From: Oscillospiraceae bacterium
Lineage (GTDB): Bacteria; Bacillota; Clostridia; Oscillospirales; Oscillospiraceae
NCBI GenBank assembly: GCA_904501855.1
Contig: CAJGCI010000105.1
Span: 1 to 6,415 of the forward strand
Reading direction: 5' to 3'
DNA: 6,415 nucleotides
The position numbers and the translations under genes are program-made. The notes beneath the pieces are model-generated. The model made no database searches. It had not been told where the DNA came from and saw only the letters and a program-made list of their open reading frames with translations. This document shows, piece by piece, positions 1-6,310 of the stretch (position 1 is its first letter; each line of letters starts with the position of its first letter).

Positions 1-979
1 CGTCAGCATTGAACTCCTTGGCCAGATTCGCCAGGAAGTCGTGTCTCTGGTCGATCTTGGCGGGATCCATGAAGCGGGCGCAGAGGTTGGTTTCCAGATA
101 GTGGCGGGCGATGGCATCGAATGCGCTCTCGCCGGCTTTGATCTCGATGGTCTCACGGCTGGGGAACATGCCGAAACAGTAACGGTCGGCAACCACCATG
201 GCACCGCAGGTCTCGATGAGCTTGGTGAACTCGGGATCATCCACTTCGGAGCCGTACAGGACCACACGGACGCGGAAGGGTTTTTCCTTCTCCGGTTTGC
301 GGGTGCGCAGCTCTTCCAGAGTCTCCTTCAGGTACGGCTTGATATACTTGTGCGGGCAGACCTGGCTGACCAGCTGGATGACATGGAACTCGTAACCGGT
401 GACCACCGGGTTGTCCGCTTTGCGCATGTCGCTGATCTCCTGCATGATGGCGCTGATCTCGTTGTGATCCTCGATGGCCTTCTTCATGGCGGCTTCCGAG
501 GTGTCGATGTCCAGCTTCTTCAGGCAATCCAGGATCTCCTTGAGCTCGACTTTATAGTAATCGAGGTTGGCGTCGTCGCCCTTGATGGGTGCGTCGATGA
601 TGTGCGTGATGAAGGGATCATTTTCCACGGGATGGAGCAGTTCGAAGTGCTCTTCCATACGCTCCATGGTGGAGCAGGCCTCGACGCCGAACAGTGCGTT
701 GAGGTAGTTGTAGCCGCCTTCGATGGCACGCTCCAGAATGGAACGGACATAGGGGCAGTTACGGTTGGTCATGTAGTAGGTAGCTACGTCGGGAGACGTG
801 CAGTTGGGTGCACGCAGACGACTGGAGAAGCTGCCCGGCAGGTTCAGCAGAACTTCCGGAAGATAGTAGCAGTTGTAACCAAGTGCCTTATCTCCGTCTG
901 CTACGGCCTTCTGCACGAGCTCATTATTGGCTTCCTGCAGAAGATTTTCAAAATAGATCAGATGCTTGAGATCCTTCAC
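1..979 (-). CDS. 2-hydroxyacyl-CoA dehydratase D-component family subunit (HgdB/FldC/BcrC type), C-terminus outside window
   Basis: Read on the minus strand, 326 codons are open from a GTG at 979-977 to the window edge. Family members catalyse dehydration of (R)-2-hydroxyacyl-CoA to enoyl-CoA in amino-acid fermentation, or reduce benzoyl-CoA. They work as cytoplasmic two-subunit [4Fe-4S] enzymes activated by an ATP-dependent activator. Visible hallmarks are an N-terminal NRNCPYVRSILERA stretch (Cys75), GVEACSTMERM (Cys102), a helical middle, and a second Rossmann-like half with LYGSEVDDPEF (241-251) followed by GAMVVADRYCFG, whose Cys268 sits where the family has a cluster-ligand cysteine. 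Known subunits are about 375-430 residues, so some 50-100 residues should lie off the left edge. An in-frame TGA touches the GTG, so no longer start exists. Arginine codons are 9 CGT, 6 CGC, 1 AGA and no CGG, unlike the CGG-rich genes to the right, suggesting high expression. The alpha or beta role and the substrate cannot be told. The family call is firm, the substrate unknown. Confidence 0.88.
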   Translation of the reverse strand, partial: MKDLKHLIYFENLLQEANNELVQKAVADGDKALGYNCYYLPEVLLNLPGSFSSRLRAPNCTSPDVATYYMTNRNCPYVRSILERAIEGGYNYLNALFGVEACSTMERMEEHFELLHPVENDPFITHIIDAPIKGDDANLDYYKVELKEILDCLKKLDIDTSEAAMKKAIEDHNEISAIMQEISDMRKADNPVVTGYEFHVIQLVSQVCPHKYIKPYLKETLEELRTRKPEKEKPFRVRVVLYGSEVDDPEFTKLIETCGAMVVADRYCFGMFPSRETIEIKAGESAFDAIARHYLETNLCARFMDPAKIDQRHDFLANLAKEFNAD

Positions 980-987
980 TCATTCTT

Positions 988-994
988 CCCCCTT
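988..994 (-). promoter_or_regulatory. Ribosome binding site that fixes the GTG start of the dehydratase subunit
   Basis: On the minus strand this reads AAGGGGG, one base from the ideal AAGGAGG, and ends 8 nt before the GTG at 979-977. A nearby ATG (983-981) is out of frame and meets a stop after eleven codons. The GTG is therefore the supported start. Confidence 0.75.
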
Positions 995-1021
995 TGAGTA
1001 TAAAGAGTTTGTGTTATATCA

Positions 1022-1045
1022 ATGACTAAACAGAAAGATAGTCAT
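1022..1045 (-). repeat. Inverted repeat / potential leader hairpin of the dehydratase transcript
   Basis: ATGACTA (1022-1028) and TAGTCAT (1039-1045) form a perfect 7-bp stem around a 10-nt loop. It falls within the predicted 5' leader, roughly nucleotides +13 to +37, and has no U-tract, so it is not an intrinsic terminator. It could stabilise the mRNA 5' end or be another protein-binding dyad. No riboswitch class is recognisable. Confidence 0.35.
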
Positions 1046-1058
1046 AAATGTAACATTT
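1046..1058. repeat. Short palindrome AAATGT-A-ACATTT at the predicted transcription start
   Basis: A 6-bp inverted repeat around a single central A lies just downstream of the -10 box of the dehydratase promoter and covers the predicted start point. Its sequence differs from the 10-bp repeat, so if it is an operator it would be for a second regulator. The region is AT-rich, so a short dyad could arise by chance. Confidence 0.3.
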
Positions 1059-1064
1059 TACTAC

Positions 1065-1092
1065 AGTATACCATATTTATAGGGATTATCAA
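1065..1092 (-). promoter_or_regulatory. Extended -10 promoter of the dehydratase gene
   Basis: On the minus strand a -35 box TTGATA (1092-1087) is followed by a 16-bp spacer and a -10 box TATACT (1070-1065), each 5/6 to the sigma-A consensus. A TGG immediately before the -10 supplies the extended -10 TGn motif. The predicted start of transcription is near 1058, giving a leader of about 80 nt. This is the strongest vegetative-type promoter I see in the window. The start point is inferred from spacing only. Confidence 0.7.
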
Positions 1093-1100
1093 TATGGTAT
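1068..1100. promoter_or_regulatory. Perfect 10-bp inverted repeat over the promoter, candidate operator
   Basis: ATACCATATT (1068-1077) and AATATGGTAT (1091-1100) are exact reverse complements separated by 13 bp. The arm centres are 23 bp apart, about two helical turns, as expected for a dimeric DNA-binding protein on one face. One arm overlaps the -10 box and its TGn extension; the other touches the -35 box. Binding there would be expected to block RNA polymerase, so repression is the simplest reading (inference). The regulator is not encoded in the window, and I do not recognise the motif. Confidence 0.5.
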
Positions 1101-1380
1101 TTCGCATCAAACCGGCGGGAAAGGATCCGTTTCCTTGCCCCGAAGAGGACGGAGGAACGCATTCCGGAACGGGGATAGGAATTATGGAAACCGCGGCTCC
1201 CGGAAGACGGGAAAAACTGGCAGGATCAGACCGCGGAAAAATGTAAAATTTTTTTATATCCGTTATTTTCCGCCCAGGGACTATGGCAAAAACGGCGCAG
1301 ATTTGCTAAGATATTTTCAGTTTATTTCATCCCTATGCATTATTTTAGCGCGTGTTTTTTGAAAACGGGGTCTTAGTATC
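1101..1380. other. Intergenic segment without a convincing gene
   Basis: This is the LtaS-like-gene side of the divergent region. I see no credible coding sequence or RNA gene. There are two ACCGCGG copies 40 bp apart (1190-1196, 1230-1236), and a perfect 8-bp inverted repeat GCGGAAAA / TTTTCCGC (1233-1240, 1266-1273) around an AT-rich 25-nt spacer. A small TCCCG-GAAGA-CGGGA hairpin lies at 1198-1212. None has an assignable function. Confidence 0.5.
1284..1312 (+). promoter_or_regulatory. Weak candidate promoter for the LtaS-like gene
   Basis: TAAGAT (1307-1312) preceded by TGC gives an extended -10 with a 4/6 hexamer. TGGCAA (1284-1289), 17 bp upstream, is only a 3/6 match for a -35. Transcription would start near 1319, leaving a leader of about 60 nt. 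No better rightward match was found before the GTG start. Confidence 0.25.
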
Positions 1381-3582
1381 GTGTTTAAGAAGAAAAAACA
1401 AGTCAATGAGGCACAGCCGCAGAAGAAGAGTGAGCGGTCGGAGAAGCTGGAACAGCTGGCGGCATTTCTCAATAAGTATGCCCTGATCTACCATTTCATC
1501 CTGGCCTTCGTTCTGTACTTTCTCATCGAGGCCATGTCCCGGCATTCCCTGACGGAAGCCGCGGTGTTCATGGTGACCCATAAGAAAGTCTATCTGTACA
1601 ACACCCTCATGATCTATCTGTCGCTGACGCTGGTGTTTCTCACGCAGCGCCGGAGCTTCGCCCGGATCTTCATCAGCTTCATCTGGTTTCTGATGGGCGC
1701 GGTGAACGGACTGGTGCTGGCAAGCCGCGTCACGCCCCTCACCGGACAGGACATGCGGACCATTCAGGAGGGCCTTTCCATCCTGCCGAAGTACCGCTCC
1801 AATCTGGAAGTGGCGCTGTTCTGCGTGATCCTGGTCTTCGTTATCATCGGTCTGGTCCGGGCTTTCCGGAACGCGCCGAAGTACGGAAAGAAGATCAAAT
1901 ATGCACTGAACGTGCCCCTGGTGCTGGTGGCTTTTGCGGCGTTTTACGGACTGACGGTCCTGCTGCTGAGAGCCAATATCCTCACCAATTACTTTGACAA
2001 TCTGGCCAACAGCTACAAGGAATACGGATTCCCGTACTGCTTTACCGTGTCGGTACTGGATACGGGCATCAGCGAGCCCAACAGCTACACCAAGGAAGCG
2101 GTGGAGGAACTGGTGGACAAGATCGACGACGGCACTACCAACATGGAGGTCCAGCCCAACATCATCGTGGTGCAGCTGGAGACCTTCTTCGATCCCACCC
2201 GCGTCCACTGGCTGAACTTCAACCAGGATCCGGTGCCCAACTGGCACGAGCTGTCGGAGAAATACACCTCCGGCTACTTTGAGGTGCCGGTGGTGGGAGC
2301 CGGGACCATCAATACAGAGTTTGCCGTGCAGACGGGCATGAGCCTGCGCTACTTCGGCGCCGGCGAACTGCCTTACAAGACCATTTTGTCCAAACGGGTG
2401 TGCGACAGCGCCGCCTATGAACTCAATACTCTGGGCTACCGGCCCACCGCCATCCACAACAACGAGGCCAACTTCTACTCCCGCCGTACCGTCTTCTCCC
2501 GACTGGGCTATTTCCGCTTCGTCTCGGAGGAGTACATGGATACGCAGGACGATGTGAACGAAGGCGGATGGATGCGGGACCGCAATCTTGTGGGACCCAT
2601 CAACGACGCGCTGGATGTCACCAGTTCCAGCCGGGACTTCGTGTTCGTGGTGTCCGTACAGCCTCACGGTGCATTCCCGGTGGAGCAGGCCATCGAGGCT
2701 CCCGCCATCGACGTCACCGGCACTGCCACGGACGAGGCTCACTGGCAGTGGGAGTACTACGTCAATCAGCTGTATGAGGAGGACGCCTTCGTCAAACAGC
2801 TCATCGAGAGCGTGGATGCCCGGAACGAGCCTTCCGTGATCCTCTTCTACGGGGACCATCTGCCTACCCTGGGCCTGAATAACGGCGACCTCAACGGGGG
2901 CACCATCTATCAGACGGACTATCTGATCTGGGACAACATCGGACTGAAGCACGAGCGGAAGGACACCGCTGCCTATCAGGTGATGGCGGAGATCTTCGAT
3001 GACCTCAACATCCATCAGGGCGTCATGTTCAACTTCCACCAGAACATGAAGGACGATCCGGAGTACAACTACTACATGCAGATGCTCCAGTACGACCTGC
3101 TCTACGGCAAGCGCTATTCTTATTATGAGCAGTTCCCGTTCCGGCGGACGAACATGCTCCTGGGAACGAAACGTTCCCGGGCCATCTCCGTGGATAAGAT
3201 CAACGACGAGACCTATACGGTCACCGGCGTGAACTTCACCCAGTCCAGCAAGGTGCTGGTGTTTGAAAACGACCCGGAGAACCCCGCGGATACGGACAAG
3301 GAGGATAAGGGCGAACTACTGGATACCATCTTCATCGACAGCCAGACGCTCCTGGTGAAGACGGACGAGCCGCTGGAAGGAAAGATCATCCAGGTGGCCA
3401 CGCAGTCCAACTCCAGCACCCACCGGATCCTCAGCACCTACAACCGCCTCGGCGTGCCGGAGGGAGACGCCATCGGGATCTCGCCCATCGTGAATCCGGA
3501 TGCGTATATGGGCGACGGAGAGGACGAGGGAGATATCCAGGCCGATCCGGCAAACGCACCCGAACAGCCGGCGACACCCTGA
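1381..3582 (+). CDS. LtaS-like phosphoglycerol transferase / sulfatase-fold membrane enzyme
   Basis: This is a 733-residue membrane protein of the lipoteichoic acid synthase family, enzymes that move glycerol phosphate from phosphatidylglycerol onto a growing polymer outside the membrane. A Lys-rich N-terminus precedes five hydrophobic segments (about 33-50, 71-88, 94-114, 142-160, 175-197), the LtaS topology. The extracellular domain starts at IIVVQLETFF (Glu267, metal ligand), then GAGTINTEF (Thr309, likely nucleophile), His359, SVQPHGAF (His429) and FYGDHLPTLG (Asp492-His493, metal ligands), so the active site looks intact. Residues about 600-688 (TVTGVNFTQSSKVLVF, DTIFID, LLVKTDEPLEG) resemble an IPT/TIG beta-sandwich absent from the classic enzyme. 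The tail is acidic and Pro/Ala-rich. An in-frame TGA at 1360-1362 leaves the GTG at 1381 as the only sensible start; the next ATG is inside the first membrane helix. Its Shine-Dalgarno is weak (GGGG at 1367-1370, 10 nt away). It is a single-gene unit ended by a terminator. The exact polymer made is not determined. Confidence 0.88.
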   Translation: MFKKKKQVNEAQPQKKSERSEKLEQLAAFLNKYALIYHFILAFVLYFLIEAMSRHSLTEAAVFMVTHKKVYLYNTLMIYLSLTLVFLTQRRSFARIFISFIWFLMGAVNGLVLASRVTPLTGQDMRTIQEGLSILPKYRSNLEVALFCVILVFVIIGLVRAFRNAPKYGKKIKYALNVPLVLVAFAAFYGLTVLLLRANILTNYFDNLANSYKEYGFPYCFTVSVLDTGISEPNSYTKEAVEELVDKIDDGTTNMEVQPNIIVVQLETFFDPTRVHWLNFNQDPVPNWHELSEKYTSGYFEVPVVGAGTINTEFAVQTGMSLRYFGAGELPYKTILSKRVCDSAAYELNTLGYRPTAIHNNEANFYSRRTVFSRLGYFRFVSEEYMDTQDDVNEGGWMRDRNLVGPINDALDVTSSSRDFVFVVSVQPHGAFPVEQAIEAPAIDVTGTATDEAHWQWEYYVNQLYEEDAFVKQLIESVDARNEPSVILFYGDHLPTLGLNNGDLNGGTIYQTDYLIWDNIGLKHERKDTAAYQVMAEIFDDLNIHQGVMFNFHQNMKDDPEYNYYMQMLQYDLLYGKRYSYYEQFPFRRTNMLLGTKRSRAISVDKINDETYTVTGVNFTQSSKVLVFENDPENPADTDKEDKGELLDTIFIDSQTLLVKTDEPLEGKIIQVATQSNSSTHRILSTYNRLGVPEGDAIGISPIVNPDAYMGDGEDEGDIQADPANAPEQPATP

Positions 3583-3599
3583 CAATTTTATTCAATTTC

Positions 3600-3632
3600 C
3601 CGGGAGACCGTCATGGTCTCCCGGCTTTTTTT
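3600..3632 (+). terminator. Intrinsic terminator after the LtaS-like gene
   Basis: CCGGGAGACC (3600-3609) pairs perfectly with GGTCTCCCGG (3615-3624) around a 5-nt loop, followed by C and seven T (3626-3632). It begins 18 nt after the stop codon. The U-tract is on the plus strand only, so it acts rightward and separates this gene from the operon that follows. Confidence 0.93.
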
Positions 3633-3665
3633 CACAGGAACATTCCTTTTTTGAAGACAATCAGT

Positions 3666-3671
3666 TATAAT
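3666..3671 (+). promoter_or_regulatory. Consensus -10 box of the four-gene envelope operon
   Basis: TATAAT matches the sigma-A -10 consensus 6/6 and lies 34 bp past the terminator. Transcription would start near 3678, about 40 nt before the TTG start of the next gene. The -35 is poor: TTCCTT (3643-3648) at 17 bp spacing. It may therefore be weak or activator-dependent. Confidence 0.55.
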
Positions 3672-3702
3672 AATCAAAAGTATTATGTCTATCGGACATC
3701 GA

Positions 3703-3708
3703 AGGAGG
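3703..3708 (+). promoter_or_regulatory. Ribosome binding site that selects the TTG start at 3717
   Basis: AGGAGG, inside GAAGGAGG, lies 8 nt before an in-frame TTG (3717-3719). The frame is open back to another TTG at 3651, but that one has no Shine-Dalgarno. Starting there would also place the start codon upstream of the TATAAT box. The downstream TTG is therefore preferred. Confidence 0.8.
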
Positions 3709-3716
3709 CGACTGTA

Positions 3717-4163
3717 TTGACTACCGCTTCGAAACTGAAAAACATCTTCGCCGTTGTGATCATGGTCCTGGCGGTGCTGAAAGCACTGATCCTGGCACTG
3801 ACGCTGTTTCACGTCCCCGTGCTGGGAACGGCAAGCTATGAGGCGCTGGCAGCTTCCAGCATGATCAAGGGCCCCGCCTTCGGGGCATGGCTGAATCTCA
3901 TCACGGGACTGATGGTCATCCTGCTTCTGGGGTATGTGGGCATTCACGGTTCCCGGATGGAAGTGTGCATCGGCGTGGGACTGCTGGCGGCCCTGAATAT
4001 CGGGATGCATGCCGGCAAACTGTTCGTGGCTTCCGGCTGGTCAGCCGTCACCGTCTTTTTCGTCGTCTACTGTGTGGCACTGACCGTCTTTTCCGTGGCC
4101 ACATATATCATCGCAGCACACCGCAGGGCTCTGGAAAGGAATCAGCAGAATGAGGAAGAATAA
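3717..4163 (+). CDS. Four-helix membrane protein of unknown function, TTG start
   Basis: This is a 148-residue protein I do not recognise. It has four hydrophobic segments at about 9-30, 56-76, 82-99 and 107-133. A basic N-terminus (KLK) and a charged, hydrophilic C-terminus (HRRALERNQQNEEE) both look cytoplasmic, which fits an even number of helices. There is no signal peptidase site, catalytic motif or cysteine pair. The start is set by the AGGAGG site and by a TATAAT box that would lie inside a longer version. It is the first gene of the operon, and its end overlaps the lipoprotein gene by 14 nt, implying translational coupling and perhaps a shared job (inference). A helper or partner for the lipoprotein or for envelope assembly is possible, but nothing in the sequence names a function. 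Confidence 0.75.
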   Translation: MTTASKLKNIFAVVIMVLAVLKALILALTLFHVPVLGTASYEALAASSMIKGPAFGAWLNLITGLMVILLLGYVGIHGSRMEVCIGVGLLAALNIGMHAGKLFVASGWSAVTVFFVVYCVALTVFSVATYIIAAHRRALERNQQNEEE

Positions 4164-5343
4164 GCAGAAGAACATACCGGTCATACCCATCGCCATCCTG
4201 CTGTCCCTGTCTCTCATCGCCGGCTGCGGTCGGTGCAACTCCGGGTCGTCCAGTTCGTCCGAGGAGACGGAAGTGATGAACACCACCGTTCTGAAGGCGG
4301 ATCCGGCGGACTATCTGGACACCTCTCTCATCGCCGCCACCTCCACGGTTCACGGAGGCGGGTTCGATGCCTCCTACATCAGCGACATGGATCCCACTAC
4401 CGCCTGGGCGGAAGGAGCCTATGACGAAGGAGCCGGGGAGTGCCTGATGCTGGAGATCCCGGAGGGGACCGTGGTCACCGGCGGACTGATCCTGCCGGGC
4501 TACTGGCGCAGCAAGAAGGCCTTTCAGGAATATGCCGCTCCCACCCGGATCAGCGTCTCCTCGGGAGAGGATTTCCAGGAAGTGTCCCTGTCCAAATACA
4601 CCGGCAAGTACAAAAACAACTTCCAGGGCTACGAATTCAAGTTACGCAAGAGCATCGTCTCCAACGGCATCGTGCGTGTCTTCATCACCGATACGAGATC
4701 CGGAAAGAAATTCCCCCACAGCTGCATCAGCGAGCTGCATCTGAAGGGGAAACTGCCCAAGGAGATCCCGGAGAGCACGGTGACCATGAACGACCTGGTG
4801 AGCTCCACCAATGCGGCGTTCGATCTGTCCCACCGGCTGGAAAGCATCTACAAGAACCACATGGGATGGCCCCAGACGGTGGGGGATATCACCATTACCA
4901 CGGAGGGCCTGACTCCGGAGGACAAGGCCTTTGCCCTGTATCAGTATCAGTACTTCGTCACCGACGCCCGCATCCACTACGCCAGTGAGACCCTGAACAA
5001 GTCCACCAAGTCCGAACTGACGGGGATCATGGAGGAACTCTTCGGTCCCGTTGGCGAAGGGGACATGCAGTGCTTTTACGACAACTACGTCAAGAAGATC
5101 AAGAAGGAAACCTGCAAGATGCCCGCCACCGGAGACTTCGGTGCCGGGGACTGGATGTTCTTTACGGACGTGAACCTCGATGTCACGGACACGGAGGTCA
5201 TGGTCCGGGGAAATATCTATCGATACGATGAAAACGGAAGCAGTTATATCGGAGGACAGTTCACGGGGGTCTTTGATCTCCCGGCCGGCGACTCCGGAAA
5301 CTGCCGCTTCCGTTCCCTGACGGTCTCCCGGGCCGTCGGTTAA
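4150..5343 (+). CDS. Surface lipoprotein with discoidin / NADase-type glycan-binding-like domain
   Basis: This 397-residue protein has a basic start (MRKNKQK), a hydrophobic core and the lipobox IAGC with acceptor Cys26, so it should be lipid-anchored on the outer membrane face. A Ser/Glu-rich linker (31-42) follows. Residues about 56-200 look like an F5/8 type C (discoidin) fold: AATSTVHGGGFDASYISDMDPTTAWAEG near the start, a GLILPGYW strand, and VRVFITDTRSGKKF then SCISELHLKG at the end. That closing D-x-R-x-G-x-K plus CISE pattern is what I associate with the NADase-type glycan-binding domain, although no NADase domain is attached. Residues 210-397 are unassigned: a helical part, then beta-rich sequence (WMFFTDVNLDVTDTEVMVRGNIYRYD). 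The gene overlaps the preceding one by 14 nt and has its own AAAGGA 9 nt before ATG. Tandem TAA TAA ends it. Export is secure; glycan binding is inferred from fold resemblance. Confidence 0.8.
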   Translation: MRKNKQKNIPVIPIAILLSLSLIAGCGRCNSGSSSSSEETEVMNTTVLKADPADYLDTSLIAATSTVHGGGFDASYISDMDPTTAWAEGAYDEGAGECLMLEIPEGTVVTGGLILPGYWRSKKAFQEYAAPTRISVSSGEDFQEVSLSKYTGKYKNNFQGYEFKLRKSIVSNGIVRVFITDTRSGKKFPHSCISELHLKGKLPKEIPESTVTMNDLVSSTNAAFDLSHRLESIYKNHMGWPQTVGDITITTEGLTPEDKAFALYQYQYFVTDARIHYASETLNKSTKSELTGIMEELFGPVGEGDMQCFYDNYVKKIKKETCKMPATGDFGAGDWMFFTDVNLDVTDTEVMVRGNIYRYDENGSSYIGGQFTGVFDLPAGDSGNCRFRSLTVSRAVG

Positions 5344-5371
5344 TAAACCACAGCAACTATGGAGGAAAGCC

Positions 5372-6301
5372 ATGAATCACTGGAAAAAACTGCTCAGCGG
5401 AATACTGACCCTGACCATGCTGACCGCCCTGCTGGCGGTGAGTGCATCGGCGGCTCCGAAAGCGCCGAAACTGACATTCGAGATGGTGGACGAGACGACG
5501 CTGGAGATCACCGGACTGCCGGATGATCTGGAAGAACCCACAGCGGATCTCTATACGGAGGAGCGCAGCGGTTCCAGAAAAGTCATCACCTATCTGGCGG
5601 AGGACGCTCCCATCGTGGACGGCGCTCTGGTAATGGATTCCGGCGAGGAACTGGAGTTCGAGACGGAATACAACATCATCATCTATGACGACGACGGGAT
5701 CTATTATGAGGGGACCTTTGTCCTCACCGAACAGGAGGATATCCCGGAAGCCGGGTTTACCGATGTCAAGGCCACCGACTGGTACTTCAATGCAGTGAAT
5801 TACTGCGTCGCGAAAGGACTGATCTCCGGGATCGGGAACAACAAATTCGGGCCGAGTTACGTAGTCACCCGGGCGCAGACGGCTCAGATCCTCTACGCGC
5901 TGGAGGGGAAGCCGGCTGTGACAAAGTCCGGAAACTTCCCGGATGTTCCCAGCGGAAGATGGTTTTCCGATGCCATCAACTGGGCGGCCAACAGCGGCGT
6001 GATGAGCGGCTATACCACCGGCAACTTCCTGCCCAATGCTGGCATCACCCGGCAGCAGTTCATGGCGACGATGTATAAATATGTCAAACTGAAGAATTAT
6101 GATGCCGCCCGCAGCGGAGACATCTCGGGATTCAAGGATGTAAAAGATGTGACCGAGTACGCCGTTCCCGCCCTGCAGTGGGCGGTGGGACACCATGTCA
6201 TGGACGGTACGGAGGATCACAGGCTGATGCCGAAGGCGACTACCAGCCGTGCGGAGATGGCCGTGATCCTGGCCTCCTTTGACCGGAATATCGCCAACTG
6301 A
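5372..6301 (+). CDS. Secreted SLH-domain cell-wall protein
   Basis: This 309-residue protein has a signal peptide (KK, a hydrophobic stretch at about 7-23, ending SASA-A near 27). An acidic beta-rich region of about 95 residues follows that I do not recognise. Three S-layer-homology repeats come next: 129-178 (FTDVKATDWYFNAV, TRAQ), 189-239 (FPDVPSGRWFSDAI, GYTTGNFLPNAGITRQQ) and 254-305 (FKDVKDVTEYAVPAL, SRAE). Three repeats form the standard anchoring module, which in known cases binds pyruvylated secondary cell-wall polymer. The middle repeat has TRQQ where TRAE is usual, which may lower its affinity. The start is supported by GGAGG at 5361-5365, 6 nt before ATG, and by the signal peptide. 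The gap to the lipoprotein gene is 28 nt and to the phosphatase gene 9 nt, so it is mid-operon. With so small a non-SLH part, it could be an adaptor or binding protein rather than an S-layer subunit (inference). Confidence 0.92.
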   Translation: MNHWKKLLSGILTLTMLTALLAVSASAAPKAPKLTFEMVDETTLEITGLPDDLEEPTADLYTEERSGSRKVITYLAEDAPIVDGALVMDSGEELEFETEYNIIIYDDDGIYYEGTFVLTEQEDIPEAGFTDVKATDWYFNAVNYCVAKGLISGIGNNKFGPSYVVTRAQTAQILYALEGKPAVTKSGNFPDVPSGRWFSDAINWAANSGVMSGYTTGNFLPNAGITRQQFMATMYKYVKLKNYDAARSGDISGFKDVKDVTEYAVPALQWAVGHHVMDGTEDHRLMPKATTSRAEMAVILASFDRNIAN

Positions 6302-6310
6302 TCCGAAGGA

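Noticed and set aside
41..997. 318-codon plus-strand open frame opposite the dehydratase gene
   Set aside because: It is antisense to a frame with clear family motifs, an RBS and a promoter. Its protein is a compositionally odd string of G/V/D/H/L with no domain, typical of the complement of a GC-rich gene.
1029..1038. Leader hairpin as an intrinsic terminator or riboswitch
   Set aside because: The stem is AT-rich and only 7 bp, no U-tract follows on the minus strand, and no known riboswitch core is visible.
1022..1246. 74-codon plus-strand frame in the divergent intergenic region
   Set aside because: It has no Shine-Dalgarno, runs across the minus-strand promoter and its dyads, and its second half is low-quality Gly/Arg-rich sequence.
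1241..1260. A- and T-rich run as a terminator U-tract
   Set aside because: No stable GC-rich stem sits directly before it on the plus strand, and no gene on that strand ends there.
1345..3039. 564-codon minus-strand open frame opposite the LtaS-like gene
   Set aside because: The opposite strand encodes an intact LtaS-family protein with catalytic residues. The antisense product is rich in H/Q/V/D with no recognisable fold and ends at a non-conserved position, so it is a codon-bias artefact.
3631..3636. TTCACA as the -35 box of the operon promoter
   Set aside because: It matches the consensus 5/6 but lies 29 bp from the TATAAT box, far outside the usable 15-19 bp range, and overlaps the terminator T-tract.
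4642..5373. 243-codon minus-strand open frame opposite the lipoprotein gene
   Set aside because: It is antisense to a lipobox protein in a tight operon, and its predicted sequence shows no motif.
5357..6220. 287-codon minus-strand open frame opposite the SLH gene
   Set aside because: It is fully antisense to three SLH repeats and a signal peptide, and has no RBS or domain of its own.
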